Assembly: GCA_019454045.1 (NCBI GenBank) | Contig: SKCR01023750.1 | Span: forward strand, 62,001 to 126,000 | DNA: 64,000 bases | Reading direction: 5' to 3' | Origin: Zanthoxylum bungeanum | Lineage: Eukaryota; Streptophyta; Magnoliopsida; Sapindales; Rutaceae | Shown here: piece by piece, positions 10,452 to 22,451 of the stretch | Numbering within the stretch: the stretch's first letter is position 1 | Layout: every line of letters begins with the position of its first letter | Translations under genes and position numbers: made by a program | Notes under the pieces: generated by a model | Databases searched by the model: none | What the model saw: the letters and a program-made list of their open reading frames with translations, nothing else | Told to the model about the DNA's origin: nothing

Positions 10452-10499
10452 ACCATCTAGACCAAGAATGTACTTTATGAGGTGAGATGAGGGAAACAT

Positions 10500-10985
10500 A
10501 TGAGGAACAACGCAATGCCTTCGGAATATCCAAGAAACTTATACACCGTATTCAAATACTTATAATCTTGGTTGGCGGTGCCACCCAAATTTATTTAGAA
10601 ATATGAGTCCCATCAGCCCAGTCAGACTTCACAACCAAAAGGTTACAGTGCCCCCTAGTATCACACACCTTCCATTCCCTAAAGGTTACAGTGCCCCATA
10701 GTATGACACACCTACCATTCCTAGATATTCTTTAAAGGACATTGTGCACGCATTTATAGAGGCCCATAGTAAAACCAATCAAAGGTTTGAGTCACTGATA
10801 GCTCAGGTAGTTGAAGAAAATAAGGAAATAAATAGTCAAGTCTCTAAGTTGACTAATGTCCTGAGTGTGCAAGAACAAGGAAAGTTTCCATCTCAGGCTC
10901 AACTAAATCCTCAAGGGCAACACAAAGAAGGCATAACCAAGGATGACATCAAGCCAATAGGACAAAGAAACCCCATCGGAATACG
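10500..10985 (+). pseudogene. Athila-like gag C-terminal fragment
   Basis: The plus strand at about 10530-10620 reads ETYTPYSNTYNLGWRCHPN, the common Athila gag stretch (normally ..SNTYNPGWRNHPNFSW..). After frame changes, 10744-10985 reads openly with KTNQRFESLIAQVVEENK, SQVSKLTNVLSVQEQGKFP and QAQLNPQGQ, the coiled-coil segment that follows in Athila gag. The N-terminus, zinc knuckle and pol are missing. The open frame runs to 11013, but its last codons (from about 10985) belong to the next element, so the join looks like a deletion or recombination junction. Confidence 0.7.
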
Positions 10986-11164
10986 GAATGAATCCATGCA
11001 TACATGCATATAAGTCACATACACATAATTATTGTTTTGTATTCGTAGGCATTGAAGAAAAAGAAAAAGCGAGAAGGACGAGTAACTCGAAGAATGGAGA
11101 GGAGCCTCGAGAATAAGGACGGATCAGAATTCGAAGTGCCTTACCACCATCTGTTCAACAGTTC

Positions 11165-12165
11165 ATGAATGAATCCCATGGTCGAGGCCCATATTTTCAA
11201 CAGTTTGGGAATGAATTCGAGAGATCAAATCACCTCATCATCAAGGAAAAAACTCCCTAGTAGATCAAAAAGTCACACAGATGGACCAAAATACCATCAC
11301 CCATTCAATTCGAGAATGAATCCCAGAGGTTGAAGCGCCCCAGAGATCAAAGCATCTCACCCCCAGCATGGTTCAGAAATGAAGCCTAAAGGTCAAAGCA
11401 CCTCACCGTCAGTTCAGGAATAAATCCCAGAGGTCGAAGCACCTCAAAGATCGAAGCATCTCACACTTAACACGGTTTGAGAATGAAGCCAAGAGGACGA
11501 AGCACCTCACCGTCAGTTCGGGAATAAATCCTAAAGATTGATGGGCCTCAGAGATCTAAGAATCTCACACTCAGAATGGATTTAGGAATGAATCCCAAAA
11601 GTTGAAGCATCTCGCCATCAACTCAACTCAGTTCGGGAATAAATCTAAAAGATCGAAACATATCACACCTGAAACGGTAAGAGAATTAAGTCAAAAGGTC
11701 GAAGCACCTCATCGTTAGGTCGGGAATAAATCCCAGAGATTGAAGCATCTTACACTTGGAATGAATTCAGGAATGAATCCCAGAGGTCAAAGCACATCAC
11801 CATCAACTCAACTCAGTTTGGGAATAAATACAAGAGATCAAAGCATCTCACACCCAACATGGCTCGGGAATGAAGCCCAATGGTTGAATAACCTCTCCTT
11901 CAGTTAGGGAATAAATCCGAGAGATCGAAGCATCTCACACCTGGAACGGTTTGGGAATGAAACCCAGAGGTCGAAGCACCTCACCATCAGGTCGGGAATA
12001 AATCCCAGAGATTGAAGCATCTCACACCTAGAACGGATTTAGGAATGAATCCCAAGGGTTGAAGCACCTTACCATCAACTCAACTCAATTCATGAATAAA
12101 TCCAATAGATCGAAGCATCTCATGCCTAACACGGTTCAGGAATAAAGCCTAGGGGTTGAAGCACC
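11165..12165 (+). repeat. Satellite array, 97-bp dimeric unit, left part
   Basis: Tandem half-units of about 46 and 51 bp that share ttcgggaatgaatcccaga and tcgaagca. One half ends catctcacacctaacatggt; the other ends cacctcaccatcaactcaac. It is degenerate in the first 150 bp and regular after 11300. It ends at the copia target duplication gcacc (12161-12165). Several inactive open frames run through it. Confidence 0.88.
12161..12165. repeat. Target-site duplication GCACC (left)
   Basis: Perfect 5-bp match with 26031-26035, directly outside the two LTR ends (TGTTGG...CCAACA) of the minus-strand copia element. Confidence 0.9.
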
Positions 12166-14236
12166 TGTTGGATTTTCTATGGTCCCGAGGATCGATCCAA
12201 GCATAAAAAAACATGTGAATATATTTAAGGAGGTGTAGAATACTCACAATGATCGGTTGAGACGATGCGGTGAAGACCAAAACGTTTTATGCCCTTTGAA
12301 CACCTCCAAGGCTCACTGCAATGACTGGTTTTCTTCCTCCATGATTCGGCCATGGATGGGTGAATCAAGCTCCAAGCTTTCTTGTAAAATTTCATGCTCA
12401 TGGGTGGGCTTCCCTATCACCTTCGCAAGACTCAAAAGTGTGCTAGCACATATGAAAATTTGCAACAAATCTTCACTTGTCTTCTTCCATGCTCACGGCA
12501 TTTAGGAAAAATAGAGGAGAGGATATGTGGCCCTTGGCCGAATGTAATGAAGAATAGAGAGAGGAAGTGATTTGGTTTATTTGCCTTGTGTATCCTATAC
12601 ATAAAAATAATATCAAAAAATTGTAAAAAGGCATTTCCAAAAGTCAAATACAATTTCGGAGCCAAAAGCATTTAACTCTTTCCAACCACTTCCATCAAGT
12701 CATATCACTCATGATTAGTGACTATTGTCAAGCTCTCAAAGTGAAAGACATCTATCACTTGATTGACGAATGATGTGATGCTAGATGTGACTTGTGATTT
12801 GACGCTTGATGTGACTTGCGGGCCGCACTTGAATTCGAAATGCGAGTGTGCTCGCAAACACTCTTGGGCTCGGGTTCGCTAATTCCAAATTATTGAATTT
12901 TCTGTTTCGTCGTAATTAAATCTAATTTAATTAAATAACCATGCCTAGCATAATTACTATTCACGTCGCTAATGAATTAATTCTAAATTAATTCGTTCGC
13001 CCGAATTAAAATCTAATTTTAATTCCGTGACGAAATTCAATTTCGTTTAATATATCGAATATATTAATTTATCGATTAATTACAAATTAATCGTTCTCTC
13101 TCTTTAAATGATATTTTATCCTAGATAAAATATCTCCGTAATTAATCCCAAATTAATTTCCTCTCTCATCTAATTAATCTCATATTAATAAAGTGCGAGT
13201 CATACGTCATCGGTGAATCTTCGGGAAGCGACCCATGAGATCCCCAGATATGTTGGCAGTAAATACGGTTATCGGACTATCCGAACACGTACGTACCTAG
13301 TACTACATTTTACCGATTTACAAGACAAGGTTGGCTTCTATCAAAGCGCCATGCCTACCCAATTCTCCAGAAACATGCTTATAGGAATAAGCGATCTATA
13401 TCAGTCGTATTATAAGTAGTATCGTGTATATCGATCTAGTATCGAATGTCACGTGCTAGGCCTAGGGCTGGAATTGTGTCTGCACCGTACGAAGCACATG
13501 TCTGATGTCTGGTAATTAGTCACTATAATCGGATATACATGACCTAGTCATAATATCCCGATAGCTGCAGTATTTAAGAGTACTAGTACCGTATCCTACG
13601 AGACATCATCTCCACTATGACTAGAGTGATACTTCCATCTTGACATCACACCCAATAAACTACGATTCTCAATATACCCAGCAGAGGCGTACACTAAACC
13701 GGTTAAAGCCCTGGATGACCAAAACCAAAGTATATTGATTGTCGCAAGTATTAACGGTGCAAGTCTCAGGTTAATACCAAATACACCTACCCTGATTCGG
13801 ACTTCCATAGACACATAGTCATCTTACCAATGGAATTCTAAGGGGGTCTATCCAGAGCGAAGCTGTTTTCCGTACCATCGGTAAAACACAATCTCCTATT
13901 ACACTTACATGAGTATCCAATACCCAAATATATGAGAACTATGCTATTGTGCCCTCACAACGCGCACAAGTGTAATACTAGTCTTTTACGCATTTATCGA
14001 TGTCTAATCTCGATAATACTCTGACTAGGGATATTTAATGATTATACCTTCATGGACTGATACTGTCTCATATCATCTCAATCCAGGAATTAATCATATG
14101 GACCTCATATCATTTATACATCTAGGTAATCTAATCACAATGATAAAATAGCAATCTCCTTTGTCACATAGTTAATTTGTCCAACAATACCATGATCTGT
14201 ACAACTAGTGACGCTATGGGTCATAACTATCCAACA
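12166..14236 (-). repeat. Copia 3' LTR (LTR A)
   Basis: 2,071 bp, bounded by TGTTGG/CCAACA. It matches LTR B and, inverted, the plus-strand LTRs at 22452, 44457, 52087 and 60030. The AT-rich palindromic segment lies at about 12890-13200. Confidence 0.9.
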
Positions 14237-14251
14237 ATCTCCCACTTGGCC
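14237..14251 (-). other. Polypurine tract, minus-strand copia
   Basis: The minus strand reads ggccaagtgggagat directly before the 3' LTR. The same tract precedes the LTRs at 22452, 52087 and 60030. Confidence 0.85.
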
Positions 14252-16980
14252 TATAGCCAGTCACTCGAGTGTCTAACACCTGAACTATGTATGGTTCGCT
14301 CAAACTGCTTAGCAAAGGCTTTCGCCAGCAGATTTGCATGATTATCGTCTGCTGTGATTTATATGATCATCACATCGCCACGATGTATGATCCGAACAAA
14401 TCAGATGAATATTTGAAGTATATACATGGATCGTTGATGAGACAATTAATTCTTTAGTATGTGTTGATGCCTAGCTTAGCTGCTAATAGAACTATATCTA
14501 ATCTAATTAGATTTGTTATTGACCCATATTTCTTCTATTGCTACCTCAGCTACAGTAATAATCCGCATGTGTTGTTTATTCGGTAACATTATCTTACTGG
14601 GAAGGTTTCCATCTCACTATTCCGTTATTCAAATTGTATAGTACCGTTGTTTTTATCGGTTTGGGAACTTGCAGTAGTGATCCCAGTCACTTCAAGTTCT
14701 CATTCTCCATAGTTTAAGACATCATCCTTAGTTCTCTAAGATACTAACGGATGTTCTTAATCATCAATCCAGTGACCATCACTAGGATTGGCCTATTTTT
14801 GACTCCATATGCTTAAAGCGTATGAGACACCAGTTCACGTATATTTTTCAATGTACGAGTTCTCGAAGAGTGTTAACAACTTTAAATCTATCACATTAGA
14901 TCTTTATTCCTAGAATAAAGGTTGTTTCTCCCAAGAATTCTACGGAGAATTTTGATGAAAGCCAAGCTTTCACCGATTATATTATGGGAATATCATTTCC
15001 AAGAAATGACATATATTATCATTATCTAGGATAGTCACTTTCAGTGCGCTCCCACTAACCTTCTTATATACACAAGAATCATTTACGTTTTGAATTAAAT
15101 CATAAACTATCATGATTACATCAAAATGATAATTCCAAGATTATAATGCTTACTTCAATCCAAACATTGATCGAATAACCTGCAAACCTTGTTTGCTAGT
15201 TTTGATATAACAAAACCGTTAGGATATTGTAAACATCCTCCAAAAGTTTTCCTTTTCAGAAAGTGATTTTCCCGTTCAACTGTCATATTTCATAAATGAA
15301 ACATGCAATATCAGCAAGCATTATCCAAATGGATTTACTGTGGCAACAGATAAAAGGTTTCGTCATAATCGACACAATATTGATATCGATACCATTTCGC
15401 TACAAGCCTAGCTTAATACGTTGATATGTTGCCATTCATGTATGTCTTCCTTGAAGATTTATTAGTACCAACAGACACAATTCCTTACGGTAAAACAACT
15501 AGTGTCCAAACATAGTTGATAAATATGGAATCTATTTCGAACTTCATGGCACTTTGCCATGATGAACTGTTTCTGTTCCATTAAGGACTCGGTGCCTTGA
15601 ACAGTATTACTCCGTTTTTCATCGAGTTTTACTATCCTCCCACTTACCAATGCATATCGGTATTCCTCTTAGGAAAACCACATGGCGAGCAACAATTAAA
15701 TTGTTCTCTAGTGAGTTGTATAAGTACTATACTTTGGTTTCCCTAGGATAACCCACAATTAGGCACTTATCCGATTTGGGTTCTAGTTTGGTATCATCCA
15801 AACTTATGCCTAGCATACCCAAATCATCATGAGTTAAAAAACCCGGTTTCTTTCCTGTTCATATCTAATATGAAGTCTGTCAAATAGATTTTCATGGAAC
15901 ATTATTCAAAATAAGTACTGCACTTTTAATGCTTAACCTTTTGAAGGAAATGGTAGCTTAGAGCGACTCATGATTAACTTATCATGTCCAACAAAATTTA
16001 GTTTCTCTGTTCGGACACACCATCACATTGACGTGTTACGAGAGGAATCCTCATTGAAAGAATACTATACTCTTTCAAGTATTTGAGAAACTTACTGCTT
16101 AAGTATTTTTATCATGGTATAACTGTGATGATTTAATACTTTAGCCGATCTGTCCGTCTATTTCATGTCAAAACTCTAAAAGTTTCCGATTTGTGTTTCA
16201 AAAGAAACACATAACCATAATACGATACCACATCTGTAAAGGTCAAGAAACATTCATATCCACATCTAGCCTAGCTAGACATGGGCCCACTTACGTCAGT
16301 ATGAATGAGGGCTAACAGATAGGTGGCACTTACACTCTTACCAAGTAAATAGTGTTGTAGGCACTTTGCCTATTAAACTTGATTCGTAGACTATATTTGA
16401 ATGGAATCAAATATGTCCTAGTACCCACTCTTCAAAAGTGTGGATATACGAGTCTTGTTTAAATTGTTTCCCAGACAACAATGCCACAAATAAGTCTCAT
16501 CTGATCAAATCAGTTTGAGCTACTTGTTTGTCATGTTATATGTTTGAGATTTATTTATATTCAAAATATAAATACTGTTTTTCACATCTAATGTGTTTAT
16601 CTCAATATCATCTTTATAAAATAAACACTTTAGTGTTCTAGAATATAAAGGTACACTCGCAACGAGTTATACTCGATATAGAGATAATGTTTCTAGTCAA
16701 ACTAGTTACATTATAACAGTTTCCTAATTTAAGTACATATCTGAAGGGTAGTTCCTAAACTTAGGTTTCTATGGTTAAAACAGTGACTTTCGTCCCGTTT
16801 TCGATTCGCAGATTAATCTCATCTGAAGTCAGTATCCTGCTCATAGCAGATTCTGCACATCAGTACATATATTTATGTACCACTATTTAGTATTTAAAAT
16901 CCATTTTTAATACTAGTAGTGAACACATTTATGACAAACATATTTGAAGTTAAAGCCTTGCCCATCTTCAATTCCTTCAT
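14245..16980 (-). pseudogene. Copia pol (integrase, RT, RNase H), decayed
   Basis: Reverse-transcribing polyprotein of a Ty1/copia element. On the minus strand, the integrase core is at about 16390-16170 (G-Y-E-Y-F-type segment, then the cluster equivalent to GCVFLLKHE). RT follows at about 15660-14980: the start region QFIMAKCHEVRNRFHIYQ belongs to the family's SEMDSMYxNxVW region, and the segment near 15190-15080 corresponds to the YGLKQA..WN.RFD block. RNase H lies at about 14620-14260. The YVDD active-site box is destroyed near 15020. No frame longer than about 60 codons survives, so the gene is dead. Confidence 0.75.
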
Positions 16981-17520
16981 GTCTGCCTCGTCCATACGGA
17001 AGTCACGCTTCAGTGACCCTGTTTGCCACAGTTTAAGCAGACATCTTGGGATATGTCTTTTATCTTCCTAGAAGATTATAATGATTTTACCTTTGCCTTT
17101 TTCAACATTCTAGAAGCCTTTGGACAAGCCTTGGTCCTCTAGAATATCGAAGTAAGGTACGTCTTGCGCTTCTTGCCTTATTGTAAACTTTGACTTTATC
17201 TCCTTGAAAATAGCCATTAACTCTCCAAGAGTTATTAATTGCAATTTAATACTTCTAAGATCTAAGAATAGATCTATGAAGATCCTTCAATTTCATTTAT
17301 CATAATTTAAGGATCTAATCCTTAGTTCTGATTAAGAAATTAAGGATTCTATTAGCAAGCATAAAGGATTAAGCACTTAAGTTATCATCACATGAATCTT
17401 CCAAAGATCATGCTCTACTTATTTGCTTAACTCCGGGCTTAGGCCTAAGTTGTTATTTTATCAAATAAAGTAACTTCTTAGTTTTCAGGACTATCCTGAA
17501 ATTTATTCCCAATTTGAATT
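16981..17520 (-). pseudogene. Copia gag C-terminus with zinc knuckle, decayed
   Basis: The minus strand at 17039-16999 encodes CLNCGKQGH followed, after a one-base deletion, by KRDF. This is a CCHC-like knuckle (CX2CX4HX4C form) in which the last cysteine reads phenylalanine. Upstream it is preceded by a basic KGKGK stretch and a segment reading EGQGL/LTILKEIKS, as in copia gag linkers. The knuckle in the copy at 57039 keeps the first two cysteines but has lost the frame earlier. Confidence 0.65.
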
Positions 17521-19920
17521 AAAGTAGTTTAAACATATGTTCACCCAGGATTATGTTTTAAACACCAATTTTTTCAATTTTATCTTGATTCTAATAGTCC
17601 AACTATTAATCAATGATTTCAGGTACATTTAATATAATGATTACTATAGTCCAACTACATAATCAACTATACTTTTAATTTGTAGAATTCAATTATATTG
17701 ATTACTATAATCCAATTATAAAATCAACTATTAATTGAAATTGTTTGAATACAGTCCAACTATTTTAAAACAACGATTAACTATGAGTCCAACTAATACT
17801 TTAATTTATATGACGAATGATATTTGATATGAGCGCATATGGCAAGTTATTAATCGAATATTACAAATCTAATACTTGCCTCCCACTATTTTTCGGCGAG
17901 CCTCTAACCCTCTGTCGAGTACTCGGGAAACCGCATTTCCTAGTGGGCTAGGATCCCATTAAATAACACACAATCTTGACTTTGGCCAACAAATTGTATG
18001 ATACTTAACTAGGTAGATCTCTAAGATCAATTGGATCTTATCCAATTCGTAGATCCAGTAGGTGGACATCCAAGTCCGAAACATATATCTTATATATGCC
18101 AAAATATCCAATATATTCCCTAACCTTTTTTCCTCTGAATTAACTAAGCATTGGCTTTGGCACAACAAACTTAGTGATCCCATTTAAGCGGAACCCATTG
18201 ACCATGGAAAGCTTCGTAATCAATGTCGATGGACAAGAAGTGATCTTGACTTTGGCCAACAAATCACGACTTGGACAAGACACCAATATGGAACAAAGCT
18301 CTCGTGATTCAAACACATCATCGATAGACAAAGGCCTTGACTTTGGCCAACAAGCCAATGCTAGTCTTGGATCTTGAGTAAGAATCACTCAATGGAAGGA
18401 AAAACGCTTAATATTTTGCGAGGGTTTTTCGCGTGCAAATTGGCAACCAATTTATTATCTTTGTTAAGGTCTTATCATCATACACCCTTAAACATGCATT
18501 CTAAATACATAAAAAGTGCGTATAAATAATAATAATGATATGTGGATGGATACTCAAACACATTGATCCTAGATCAAATCTCTCAATTTCCTCTCTCCCA
18601 CTAGCACAAGAATTTTCTTCTACCCGTTACACTACACTTCTAAAGAAACCTCATTTTCATTGAGGGGTTTAGGTGAGAAGAGAAATACAATGAGAAAAGA
18701 GGTAATAGGCTGGACACGCATGTCCAATTAATAAATTCCAAATTTATTACAGAAATTTCTAAAATAGCCCCACCCTTCTAATATCCATCTGATATACATT
18801 ATTCATGCATCGCAACCATGTATTCACACAAGCATGTTATTAATCAATCTAATCAAATTAATTAATCTGATAATTAATGACCATCCAATATTCATACAAC
18901 AATTTGATTTTGCGCGAGTCAAACTCGGTTTGCGAATAAGTACTCAAAGTACGAATTTTTGAATTAAATTAAACTACAACATTAAATCCAATTAATATGT
19001 ATTTAATACTAATTCGCTTATTTAATTCCAAATTAAATACCATACTTTATTAACGAATCTTTACGACTTAAATTCCAAATTTAATTGTTACGGGTCTCAA
19101 AGCCCGATTAACATCCAATGTTAATTTAATTAAAGTCAAATGGGCTTTCAATTAATTTCTAAAGGCATGGACTTTTGGTCAACATGGGTCAAACCCAAAG
19201 AATAAAGCCTATTAAAGGAATCACCCTCATATGCCTTTGAAACCAATTTAGGCCCATTAGGCCCAATTAAAGTTAAAGGTCCATTAGTCGCATTTGGACT
19301 TTACGGATACGGTTTTGGGCCCAATTGGATCCAACCAATTTAGCCTAAACCCAACTTGGTACAACCAAGCCCATTAAAGCCCAATAAAAACTTTCAAGCC
19401 CAATTTCCAAAATAGCCTAATTAATTAAATCACAAAATTCCAATTTCATAATCTAATTAACCTAAAGTGCATAACATAATTAATCACATAAATCAACATT
19501 CCAAATCATCAATTATACAACTAATCATGCCCATCAACATTAAATCATGTCTAACACAATTTAACAAAAATCAAACCCTTTTATCAGATGCATCAAATCT
19601 CGGCTTTGTGGGGATTTTATGTCTGATTCGGTTTCAATCCAATTAAATCCAGAATCGACATTAAATCAACATTTCCAATCGTTTCCAACTCATCCAATGA
19701 ATCAAAAAAAACAAAATTCCAAGACATTGTGGCATATATACCTCTCGGCCAAGCTAAAGTATTTGGGCAAAATTGTTCCAAATAATATTTCATAAAATTG
19801 ATCCAATCAATCTTCAATTAAACATATTTTAAGCATACTCAATCATCCAATTTCATTAAATCATGCTCAAATACATTTTACCCAATTTTAACCCTAAATC
19901 AAGTTTCATGTTTTTAACTC
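17521..19920 (-). other. Copia leader and gag N-terminal remnant (minus)
   Basis: A long AT-rich leader with weak gag traces. It carries three copies of tcttgactttggccaacaa (about 17973, 18242 and 18336) and a run of gttggactatagt-type boxes (17600-17800). The tgggcct/aggccca-rich stretch at 19140-19400 is matched in the plus-strand copies at 47040-47330 and 54680-54900. No reliable start codon could be chosen. Confidence 0.55.
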
Positions 19921-19932
19921 GCTCTGATACCA
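19921..19932 (-). other. Primer-binding site (tRNA-iMet), intact
   Basis: The minus strand reads TGGTATCAGAGC, an exact match to the 3' end complement of plant initiator-methionine tRNA, one base inside the LTR. The equivalents at 46532 and 54166 are mutated. Confidence 0.92.
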
Positions 19933-19933
19933 C

Positions 19934-20472
19934 TGTTGGAGTTTCTACGGTCCCGAGGATCGATTTAAGCATAAAACAATATGTGAATACATTCAAGAAG
20001 GTGCGGAATACTCACAATGATCAGTTGAGACGATGCGGTGAAGAACAAAACTTTTTATGCCCCTTGAACACCTCCAAGGCTCACGACAATGAATGGTTTT
20101 CTTCTTCAAGAATCAACCATGGATGGGTGAATCAAGCTCCAAGCTTTCTTGTAAAATTCCATGCTCACGGGTGGGCTTCCCTATCACATTTGCAAGACTC
20201 AAAAGTGTGCTAGCACATGTGAAAATTTGCAACAAATCTTCACTTGTCTTCTTCCATGCTCACGGCATTTAGCAAAAATTGGAGGAGAGGATATGTGGCC
20301 ATTGGCCGAATGTAATGAAGAAGAGAGAGATGAAGTGATTTGGTTTATTTACCTTGTGTATCTTATACACAAAAATAAAATAAAAAAAAATGAAAAAAGG
20401 CATTTCCAAAAGTCAAATATAATTTTGGAGCCAAAAGCATTTAACTCTTTCCAACCACTTCCATCAAGTCAC
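19934..20472 (-). repeat. Copia 5' LTR (LTR B), proximal piece
   Basis: Corresponds to LTR A 12166-12700. It breaks at the insertion point of the plus-strand copia element and resumes at 24556. Confidence 0.9.
20468..20472. repeat. Target-site duplication GTCAC (left)
   Basis: Perfect 5-bp match with 24551-24555, flanking the plus-strand copia element. Removing the element and one copy restores continuous LTR B (tcaagtcac then atcactcatga, as in LTR A near 12698-12715). Confidence 0.92.
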
Positions 20473-20651
20473 TGTTGGAAAATTATGACCCATAGCGTCA
20501 CTGTTTGTACAGATCATTGTGTTGTTGTACAAATTAACTATGTGACAAAGGAGATTGTACTCTAATCATTTGTGATTAGATCACCTAGATGTATAAATGA
20601 TGAGAGGTCCCTATGAATTGTTCCTGGACGGAGAATGATATGAGACAGTAT
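20473..20651 (+). repeat. Copia LTR C, first ~180 bp
   Basis: Matches 22452-22630 (tgttggaaaattatgaccc against tgttggacaattatgaccc). It ends in AGTAT at 20647-20651, then continues as pol sequence matching 58008 onward. Confidence 0.88.
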
Positions 20652-22440
20652 TCTTTCAATAAGGACTCCTCCTGGAACACGTCAGTTTGACGGTGTGTCA
20701 GAACGGATTAACCGAATTTTGTTAGACATGATAAGTTTAATCACGAGTCGCTCTGAGCTACCATCTCCTTCAACGGATAAGCTTTAAACAATACAAGAAC
20801 TTATTTTGAATAAGATTCCATAATAATCTGTTTAACAGATATCATATTAGATATGAACAGGAAAAGAAACTGGGTTTCACATTCCTGAATATTTGGGAAT
20901 GCTAGACATATATTTAGATGATACCAAACTAAAACCCAAATAGGATAAGTGCCAATTGTAGGTTATCCTAGGGATACCATAAGTATTGTACTTTTACACC
21001 TCACAAGAGAACAATCAGATTGTTGCTCACCATGCGGTTTTCCTAAGAGGAATATTGACATACAGTGATAAGTGGGAGGATAGTATAACTCGATGAAAAT
21101 CGGAGTAATACTGTTCAAGGCACCGAATCTTAATGGAACATAAATAGTTCATCAAGGATGAAACTATACCATTAATCTTCGAATACACAAGAACCGCGTA
21201 GGTCAGATAGAGTCAGAAAATAACCTGGGGTATGTGTTTCTGATCTCACCTCATAAAGATGTCTATCTTATTGAGGAATACGAACTGACTACGTATGAGG
21301 AAGTGAGGTATCAACTCTCTAATTATGGCAAAGTGCTATATAATCCGAAATGGTTTCCATGTATATCAACCAGTTTGGATACTAGTTGATGTACCACAAG
21401 GCATTGTGCCTATTGGTTCTATATAAGTCTTCAAGGAAGACGTACATGGATGGCAACATACCAACGTATAAAACTAGGCTTTTAACGGAAAGGTATCGTT
21501 ATCAATATTGTGTTGATTACGATTCAACCTCTTGCCTTTTGCCACGGTAAATCCATTTGGATAATGCTTGTTATTCGATCAATGATTGGATTGAAGCAAG
21601 CATTAGATTCTTGGAATTATCGTTTTGATGTAATCATAATGATTTATGATTTAATTCAAAACGAAAATGATTCTTGTGTAAATAAGAGAGTTAATGAGAG
21701 CGCACTAACATTGGTTGTCCTATAGAATAATGATAATATGTCATTTCTTGGAAATGATATTCCCATAAAATAAATATTGGCGAAAGCTTGGCTTTCGATT
21801 ACTCTCCGAGAAACCGTACATTGAAAAATGTATGAGACCTGGTGTCTCATACGCTTTGAGCATATGAATTCACAAACAGGCCAATCCGAGTGAAAGTCAC
21901 TGGATTGATATTAAGAACATCCGTTAGTATCTTAGAGAACTAAGGATGCTGTCTTACTCTATAGAGAATGAGAACTTGAAGTGACTGGGTTCACTGTAGC
22001 AAGTTTCCTATAACCGATAAAGACGACTAAAAGTCGCAAACGGTACTATACAGTTTGAAAAATGGTACAGTGAGCTGGAAATCTTCCATGCAAGATACTG
22101 TTACCGAATAAACAACAAATGCAGGTTAATTGCAGCAGCTGAGGCAGTAATAGAAGCCATCTAGGTCAATAATATATCTAATTAGATTAGATATAGTTCT
22201 TTTAGCAGCTGAGCTAGGCGTTAGCACATGTTAAAGAATTAATGGTCTCATCAATGATCCAGATATATACTTTGAGCATTCATCTGATTCGTTCGGATCA
22301 TACATCGTAGCGATGTGATGATCGAATAAATCGCATCATATGATAATAATATAAATCCGCTGATGAAAGCATTTTCTTAACTATTTGTGCCAACCGTACA
22401 CAGTTCGGGTGTAAGACACTCGAGTGACTAGCTATAGGCC
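20652..22440 (+). pseudogene. Copia pol fragment (integrase end, RT, RNase H)
   Basis: Begins within the integrase C-terminal region, about 20660-20770 reading TRQFDGVSERINRILLDMI, then SRSELPSPS, the copia GVSERRNRTLLDM motif. RT follows: about 21340-21410 (MVSMYINQFGY-like), and 21570-21690 reading IGLKQALDSWNYRFDVIIM then LIQNENDSCVNK, the YGLKQA..WN.RFD..I block. RNase H is at about 22040-22420, with a SWKSS-like segment and the GDVMI..IAS-type end before the polypurine tract. Several stops and small deletions occur. Reading continues into RNase H without large loss. Confidence 0.8.
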
Positions 22441-22451
22441 AAGTGGGAGAT
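22437..22451 (+). other. Polypurine tract of nested copia
   Basis: Reads ggccaagtgggagat and directly precedes the LTR start TGTTGG at 22452. Confidence 0.88.

Noticed and set aside
11165..12165. Regular repeats considered as a CRISPR array
   Set aside because: There are no unique spacers between constant repeats, units vary by point changes like a satellite, and the context is a plant retrotransposon.
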